A stretch of 10,444 nt of DNA, taken from Dysgonamonadaceae bacterium (GTDB taxonomy: Bacteria > Bacteroidota > Bacteroidia > Bacteroidales > Azobacteroidaceae). Both the position numbers and the translations under genes were made by a program. The stretch is taken from NCBI GenBank assembly GCA_031261015.1, contig JAISKG010000266.1:1-10444 (forward strand), given 5' to 3'. Shown in pieces: positions 7,017 through 10,444 of this stretch; within the stretch, counting starts at the first letter, position 1; each line of letters opens with the position of its first letter. The notes beneath the pieces are model-generated. The model was not told the DNA's origin, did not search any database, and worked only from the letters and a program-made list of their open reading frames with translations.

Positions 7017-8448
7017 ACTCATACGCTCCCAAATCCGGCTCTCCATCGGCAAAACGATCGACGCCATTGAGATCATAAGGAAGTTTGATCGAATAAACCG
7101 GATCGGCCGCATTGCGCGCCGGCGAAATCGAATCCAAGCGGAAATCGTAGAAAAATTCGTATTGATTATTCTTTACGTAATCGATGTCAACAAATTTTGG
7201 ATTTTTATTCCATATACATTGAATAAAATCATTGTCATCCTCACCTTCATCGGGCAACAAGCAATGATCGAAACGGAAAGTAATCGCTCCGGTTTCATGC
7301 GGATTGATTCGGATTCCCGACGAACCGTTGGCTTTGCTTCCCCAGATAATCGTATTTCTGAAAATGGCTTCTTCGCTTGGATAATCTTCTGTTGTTGACA
7401 AGATTACGGTTTCATTATTTGTACTTCCCCAACCCAATTCGGCCGGACTTCCGTAATAATTGGCCAAAGTGCAATGCGTAAATTCGTAGTCGCCGCCCAT
7501 AAGATCAAGCAAGGCGCCGCGGGCATTGGAAAATTCGCAGTTCTCGGCTGTAAACCGGCAGTTTACGGAATTAACAAGCGTACCTTTACAATTAGTTAAA
7601 ACCACATTTTTCAGAAAAAGCTTGGATTCGTCCGGTTCGGAAGGCCGCAAATCGAGGCCGTAATAGGCATTGCGAATCCGCGCATGTTCAAATACGTTGT
7701 TGAAACTCGTCGAATCAATACGGATGCCGCCCCACTGTCCCGGAATCAGATCATAGGAAACACCAACCAATCGATCCATGCGGTCGCCGCGAATTGTGAC
7801 CGGTTTTTCCAGAGTACCAAGAAGTTGCAGTCGCCCTTTCACAATGATTTCGGCTTTCGCGTGCATGAACCAAGTCGCGCCGGCTTCCACTTTCACCGAA
7901 GCGCTTTCGGCAATCACCAGACTATCGTAGATCAAGCATGGTTTTTCTCCGGTGAGAATCGTATCGGAAAAAATCGTCAAGCCTTTCCATATCGTCACAT
8001 CCTGCGTATGCGCCTCCAACACAACGCTTTGCTGTACCCCATTTGTCGTAAAATCAATATAATCGGTGATGAGAAGCAGTTGATTTATTCCGTTTTCTTT
8101 CGGTTTTATATCCACGAATACGTAGAGGCTGTCGTTGACGCGAATTTCCACATCTTGAAACGAGGCGCCCGCCCTTCCGTCCACATTGATTTTATATCCT
8201 CCTGCATCTGCATTTCTCAAGCGAATCGACGAAATCAGCAACGGTTTTTTATTTCTATTATAGACCATAAACGCGTTGACCGACGTATTGATGGTCGAAA
8301 GAATCGTATCGAAACGCAGAGTATCGACGGAAAACGAAAGCCGGTCGTTCGGATTGGCGGAATAATTGTCGAAATCATCTTTGCACGCGCTCCAAAAGAT
8401 CGCGAGAAAGAATGCTCCGAAGAAAATAAATTTACGAGTGATTGACAT
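7000..8448 (-). CDS. Outer-surface lipoprotein with right-handed parallel beta-helix
   Basis: The 482-residue product has a lipoprotein signal peptide (MSITRKFIFFGAFFLAIFWS-A-C), with C22 as the probable acylated cysteine followed by KDDFDN. Acidic residues right after the cysteine are known to favour surface export in Bacteroidota. Residues about 30-150 look like a beta-sandwich (LSFSVDTLRFDTILSTINTS, then FVDIKPKENG). Residues about 155-400 are beta-helix rungs with repeated short strands and Asn/Cys turns (KGRLQLLGTLEKPVTIRG, GQWGGIRIDS, FEHARIRNAYYGLDLR, FTAENCEFSNARGALLDL). The end, DLNGVDRFADGEPDLGAYEW, is the familiar closing motif of such proteins; the RIEN after it comes from repeat DNA. 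No polysaccharide lyase catalytic residues could be assigned, so enzyme versus binding or structural role is open. It is the first gene of the leftward unit, and no clear promoter was found before it. Confidence 0.85.
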   Translation of the reverse strand: MSITRKFIFFGAFFLAIFWSACKDDFDNYSANPNDRLSFSVDTLRFDTILSTINTSVNAFMVYNRNKKPLLISSIRLRNADAGGYKINVDGRAGASFQDVEIRVNDSLYVFVDIKPKENGINQLLLITDYIDFTTNGVQQSVVLEAHTQDVTIWKGLTIFSDTILTGEKPCLIYDSLVIAESASVKVEAGATWFMHAKAEIIVKGRLQLLGTLEKPVTIRGDRMDRLVGVSYDLIPGQWGGIRIDSTSFNNVFEHARIRNAYYGLDLRPSEPDESKLFLKNVVLTNCKGTLVNSVNCRFTAENCEFSNARGALLDLMGGDYEFTHCTLANYYGSPAELGWGSTNNETVILSTTEDYPSEEAIFRNTIIWGSKANGSSGIRINPHETGAITFRFDHCLLPDEGEDDNDFIQCIWNKNPKFVDIDYVKNNQYEFFYDFRLDSISPARNAADPVYSIKLPYDLNGVDRFADGEPDLGAYEWRIEN

Positions 8449-8600
8449 ATTCTTACAAACGGGATTTATTTGGTTTTATTTTTTTGTAAAGGAAAATATT
8501 TTTGATCGAAAACCGGGTTAGAATTAGGTTATTTTTAGGTCAATGCTACCCGCGCAAGCGGTCGTTTCGGCAGACACTTTCATACTCGCAAGCATTTTCC

Positions 8601-8613
8601 CAAAATCATTTTG
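8601..8613. promoter_or_regulatory. abiE operator: Palindrome over the abiE -33 element (possible operator)
   Basis: CAAAATcATTTTG is a perfect 6-base-arm palindrome about one central base. Its right arm is the TTTTG that serves as the -33 of the abiE promoter, so a protein bound here would block sigma contact. AbiEi of Streptococcus agalactiae is known to bind inverted repeats in its own promoter; use of this site by the present AbiEi is inference. In A/T-rich DNA a palindrome this short can arise by chance. Confidence 0.4.
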
Positions 8614-8640
8614 CCATTTCAAAAATAAATTGTACTTTTG
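8609..8640 (+). promoter_or_regulatory. Promoter of the abiE operon
   Basis: The -33 is TTTTG at 8609-8613 and the -7 is TACTTTTG at 8633-8640, separated by 19 bases, which is canonical Bacteroidota (sigma-ABfr) spacing. Transcription should start near 8645-8648, leaving a leader of about 55 bases before the abiEi ATG at 8702. The promoter sits in the 253-base gap between the divergent lipoprotein and abiEi genes. The left part of that gap (8449-8600) shows nothing I could assign. Confidence 0.75.
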
Positions 8641-8651
8641 CAATTGAATTA

Positions 8652-8682
8652 TTGGCATAAAAAAAGTATTATTTTGTGCCAA
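8652..8682. promoter_or_regulatory. Inverted repeat in the abiE leader (probable operator or hairpin)
   Basis: TTGGCATAAAA at 8652-8662 and TTTTGTGCCAA at 8672-8682 are reverse complements at 10 of 11 positions, separated by 9 bases. The position, just downstream of the predicted transcription start and 19 bases before the abiEi ATG, suits an autorepressor operator. As RNA it would form a stem-loop near the start codon, so translational control is an alternative. It is the strongest non-coding symmetry in this region. Confidence 0.6.
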
Positions 8683-8701
8683 AAATACAAATAAAAATAG
8701 T

Positions 8702-9334
8702 ATGCAATCAGCAAATAATCAAATAATTAAAAGGATTAAAAAGAGCAAGAGAGGAAAAATATTTTTCTTAAAAGATTTTGCTTTTTTAGGAACAGGGAAT
8801 GCCATTCGTCATTCGTTGTCGCGCCTGTGTCAAGATGGGATGCTTATTCGCTTGTCTGCAGGTATTTATCTGTATCCAAAAATCAGCAAATTGATTGGCA
8901 CAATCTATCCTTCCATTGAGGATATTGCCAAAGAAATTGCTAAAAGCGAACGAGCGCGACTTATTCCAACCGGATTGTATGCGCTGAATAAGTTGGGACT
9001 TTCTACACAAGTACCCATGCGCGTAGTTTTCTTGACCGATGGCACACCGCGAAATATAAAAATCGGTGGCAAAACAAGTATCGTATTCAAAAAAACAATT
9101 CCCAAATATTTGGCGTTGAAAGGTAAAATTACAACACTTGTGATTTTCGCATTGAAAGAAATTGGTAAAAATCAAGTTCAACCGGAAGAATTGGACAAAA
9201 TCAAATCTTTTTTGATGCACGAAACCAAAGAAAATATCCTGCACGATTCATTGATTGCCCCGGAATGGATTGCTGAAATAATTTTAAAATTTACAGAAAA
9301 TGAACAATTTAATCAAACTGTCGAACAAAGATAA
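8702..9334 (+). CDS. abiEi: AbiEi-type antitoxin / autorepressor (DUF6088-like) of a type IV toxin-antitoxin system
   Basis: The 210-residue product starts at ATG 8702. Residues about 1-60 form a winged-helix DNA-binding domain, with a helical stretch (GTGNAIRHSLSRLCQDGML, 30-48) followed by the wing IRLSAGIYLYP (49-59), as in AbiEi/DUF6088 proteins. The C-terminal part (about 70-200) includes IPTGLYALNKLGLSTQVP and VVFLTDGTPRNIKIGG, typical of the AbiEi antitoxin region. In characterised AbiE systems AbiEi represses its own operon and neutralises AbiEii without stable protein-protein binding (type IV). The gene shares 35 bases with abiEii in another frame, so the two are certainly co-transcribed. 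The palindromes at 8601-8613 and 8652-8682 are likely targets. The DNA is visibly richer in A/T than the lipoprotein gene to its left, which fits horizontal acquisition. Confidence 0.85.
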   Translation: MQSANNQIIKRIKKSKRGKIFFLKDFAFLGTGNAIRHSLSRLCQDGMLIRLSAGIYLYPKISKLIGTIYPSIEDIAKEIAKSERARLIPTGLYALNKLGLSTQVPMRVVFLTDGTPRNIKIGGKTSIVFKKTIPKYLALKGKITTLVIFALKEIGKNQVQPEELDKIKSFLMHETKENILHDSLIAPEWIAEIILKFTENEQFNQTVEQR

Positions 9335-10328
9335 AATCGACATATTCAATACCGTTGCTACTCTCAACCACATTTCAAAAGAAGCCGCTGAAAAAGATTG
9401 GTGGGTTACTGCCGTACTTCGTTCCCTGTTCGCATTGCCTTATGCCGAAAATATATCTTTTAAGGGAGGGACTTCGTTAAGTAAATGTTGGAATGTGATT
9501 GAGCGATTCAGCGAAGATGTTGATATTGCGATAAATAGAGAGTATTTTGGATTTCAAGGCGATACATTTACCATTAAGCAAATCAGTAAAAATCTGCGTA
9601 AAGCGGCTTGCAAATTTTGTCGGAACACCTTGCAGTACGATTTGGCAAATCAAATGATTGCGGACGGCATACCCGAGAATTTGTTTACTGTTACAATGAA
9701 TATTACGGACATTACAACCGTTGACCCCGAAAAGATTTTTATAAATTATCAATCTTTTTTTGAGAACGAACAAATTGCCACCGAAGACGGTTATATTAAG
9801 CCGATAGTAATTCTCGAAGTCAATGGTCGCTCAATGAAAGAGCCGCTCGAAACGATAAATGTCAAGTCGTTGGTTGATGAAGTGCTTGCCGATAGAATGT
9901 TTGCCGACAAAGCATTCCCTGTTTCGACAGTTATACCCGAACGCACCTTTTTGGAGAAAGTTTGCCTCTTACACGAAGAATTTGCCAAAAAAGACCAAGA
10001 AAAAATCCGAGTAAACAGAATGAGCCGCCATATATATGACATTGCAAGAATGTTAGATACGCCAATAGCCGAAAAAGCATTGAACGACAACGAACTATAC
10101 AAACATATCATCGCCCACCGCCGGATGTTTCAAGCAATGAAAGATTTCGATTATGACACATTGTTCCCTGATAAAATCAACATAATTCCGCCCAATAGCG
10201 TAATTGCCAAATGGGAAGACGATTACAAAAAAATGCAAGCAATGATGTACGGAGAATCGCCGTCGTTTAGCGTGATAATTGAAAAAATCACACTACTAAA
10301 CAAACGGATAAATCAGATTGTATGGTAA
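9300..10328 (+). CDS. abiEii: AbiEii nucleotidyltransferase toxin (abortive infection)
   Basis: The 342-residue product starts at ATG 9300, inside the end of abiEi. It belongs to the DUF1814/AbiEii branch of the DNA polymerase beta-like nucleotidyltransferase superfamily. Visible motifs are FKGGTSLSKCW at 54-64 (nucleotide-binding G-G-T/S loop), ERFSEDVDIAI at 68-78 with metal ligands D73 and D75, RTFLEKVCLLHEE at 215-227 (conserved E/K helix), and RHIYDIARM at 243-251 with the Y-D pair. All catalytic motifs look intact, so the toxin should be active. Family members transfer nucleotides; some relatives (MenT) modify tRNA acceptor ends, but the substrate here is unknown. Phage infection or loss of AbiEi would release it, stopping growth. 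No clear Shine-Dalgarno sequence precedes the ATG, and translation probably depends on ribosomes finishing abiEi. TPP riboswitch promoter elements start 28 bases after the stop. Confidence 0.9.
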   Translation: MNNLIKLSNKDKIDIFNTVATLNHISKEAAEKDWWVTAVLRSLFALPYAENISFKGGTSLSKCWNVIERFSEDVDIAINREYFGFQGDTFTIKQISKNLRKAACKFCRNTLQYDLANQMIADGIPENLFTVTMNITDITTVDPEKIFINYQSFFENEQIATEDGYIKPIVILEVNGRSMKEPLETINVKSLVDEVLADRMFADKAFPVSTVIPERTFLEKVCLLHEEFAKKDQEKIRVNRMSRHIYDIARMLDTPIAEKALNDNELYKHIIAHRRMFQAMKDFDYDTLFPDKINIIPPNSVIAKWEDDYKKMQAMMYGESPSFSVIIEKITLLNKRINQIVW

Positions 10329-10355
10329 AATCAGGCTTAAGGAAGGAGTTTTGGC

Positions 10356-10386
10356 TTGCAAAACCCAATTTTTCTCCCTACCTTTG
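10356..10386 (+). promoter_or_regulatory. Promoter for the TPP-riboswitch-controlled operon
   Basis: The -33 is TTG at 10356-10358 and the -7 is TACCTTTG at 10379-10386 (perfect TAnnTTTG), with 20 bases between them. Transcription should start near 10391-10394, directly before the riboswitch. This separates the downstream operon from abiEii, although no strong terminator lies between the abiEii stop and this promoter. A small hairpin, GTTTTG/CAAAAC at 10348-10364, overlaps the -33. Confidence 0.75.
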
Positions 10387-10396
10387 CATCCATAAT

Positions 10397-10444
10397 CTTT
10401 AGGGGTGCCCACAAGGGCTGAGATCATACCCTTTGAACCTGAAC
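10397..10444 (+). promoter_or_regulatory. TPP riboswitch (THI element), 5' part, cut by window end
   Basis: The conserved core is present in order: GGGGTGCCC at 10402-10410, GGGCTGAGA at 10415-10423 (the CUGAGA bulge that recognises the pyrimidine of TPP), ATACCC at 10426-10431, and GAACCTGA at 10435-10442. P2 can form from GGGGT with ATACCC, and the short P3 from GCCC with GGGC around the loop ACAA. The pyrophosphate-sensing half (P4/P5) lies beyond the edge. In Bacteroidota these elements precede thiamine biosynthesis operons or thiamine transporters and switch expression off when TPP is plentiful. The controlled gene is not visible. Confidence 0.93.

Noticed and set aside
7684..8445. A 253-codon open frame on the plus strand opposite the lipoprotein gene
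   Set aside because: It lies entirely antisense to a gene with a clear signal peptide, lipobox and beta-helix pattern, has no recognisable domain, and its sequence reads as a shadow of the opposite strand.
8620..8687. Minus-strand TATTTTTG sequences (8627-8620 and 8687-8680) as promoters for the lipoprotein gene
   Set aside because: They match TAnnTTTG but lack a -33 at the right distance, would give leaders of more than 160 bases, and fall in very A/T-rich DNA where chance matches are expected.
10348..10375. Hairpin GTTTTG/CAAAAC followed by a T-run as a terminator for abiEii
   Set aside because: The stem is short and A/T-rich, four bases separate it from the T-run, and it overlaps the -33 of the next promoter.

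Overview
The window looks like the chromosome of a member of the Bacteroidota, probably Bacteroidales. The evidence is promoters of the Bacteroidota type (-7 TAnnTTTG, twice with a TTG-type -33 about 19-20 bases upstream), few Shine-Dalgarno sequences, and characteristic families: a DUF5686 outer-membrane protein with a carboxypeptidase-like N-terminal domain and a beta-helix lipoprotein with a Bacteroidota-style C-terminus. No genus can be named from the sequence alone.

Layout. Positions 1-654 (+) hold the C-terminal part of a family-4-type glycosyltransferase cut by the window edge. It converges, with a 4-base gap, on a CCA tRNA nucleotidyltransferase/HD-domain protein (2080-659, -). That gene is divergent from a large DUF5686 outer-membrane protein (2180-4684, +), and a -7 element for each lies in the 99-base gap between them. 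Next is a leftward block that reads as one transcription unit: a beta-helix lipoprotein (8448-7000), a secreted endonuclease/exonuclease/phosphatase-fold protein (6960-5926), a TcdA/ThiF-type E1-like enzyme (5866-5060) and the fluoride channel CrcB (5063-4689). The last two genes overlap by 4 bases (ATGA). The two longer junctions in this block are filled by copies of an ATTGAAA-type A/T-rich repeat. In both cases the repeat runs into the upstream gene and supplies its last codons and its stop.

Positions 8702-10328 (+) carry an AbiE module: an AbiEi-type antitoxin/autorepressor with an N-terminal winged helix, then an AbiEii nucleotidyltransferase toxin, overlapping by 35 bases. It has a well-formed promoter (-33 at 8609-8613, -7 at 8633-8640). 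One palindrome covers the -33 and an 11-base inverted repeat lies just downstream of the predicted transcription start, which is what an autoregulated AbiE operator would be expected to look like. The module is the main accessory (probable phage-defence) element in the window.

The window ends inside a TPP (thiamine pyrophosphate) riboswitch at about 10397-10444, preceded by its own promoter (-33 10356-10358, -7 10379-10386). A thiamine biosynthesis or transport operon should therefore start just beyond the edge. No rRNA, tRNA, CRISPR array, insertion sequence or integrase was seen. I found no wholly unknown system. The points most worth a second look are the AbiE operator architecture, the stop-supplying repeat, and the cysteine-rich loop of the TcdA-like enzyme.
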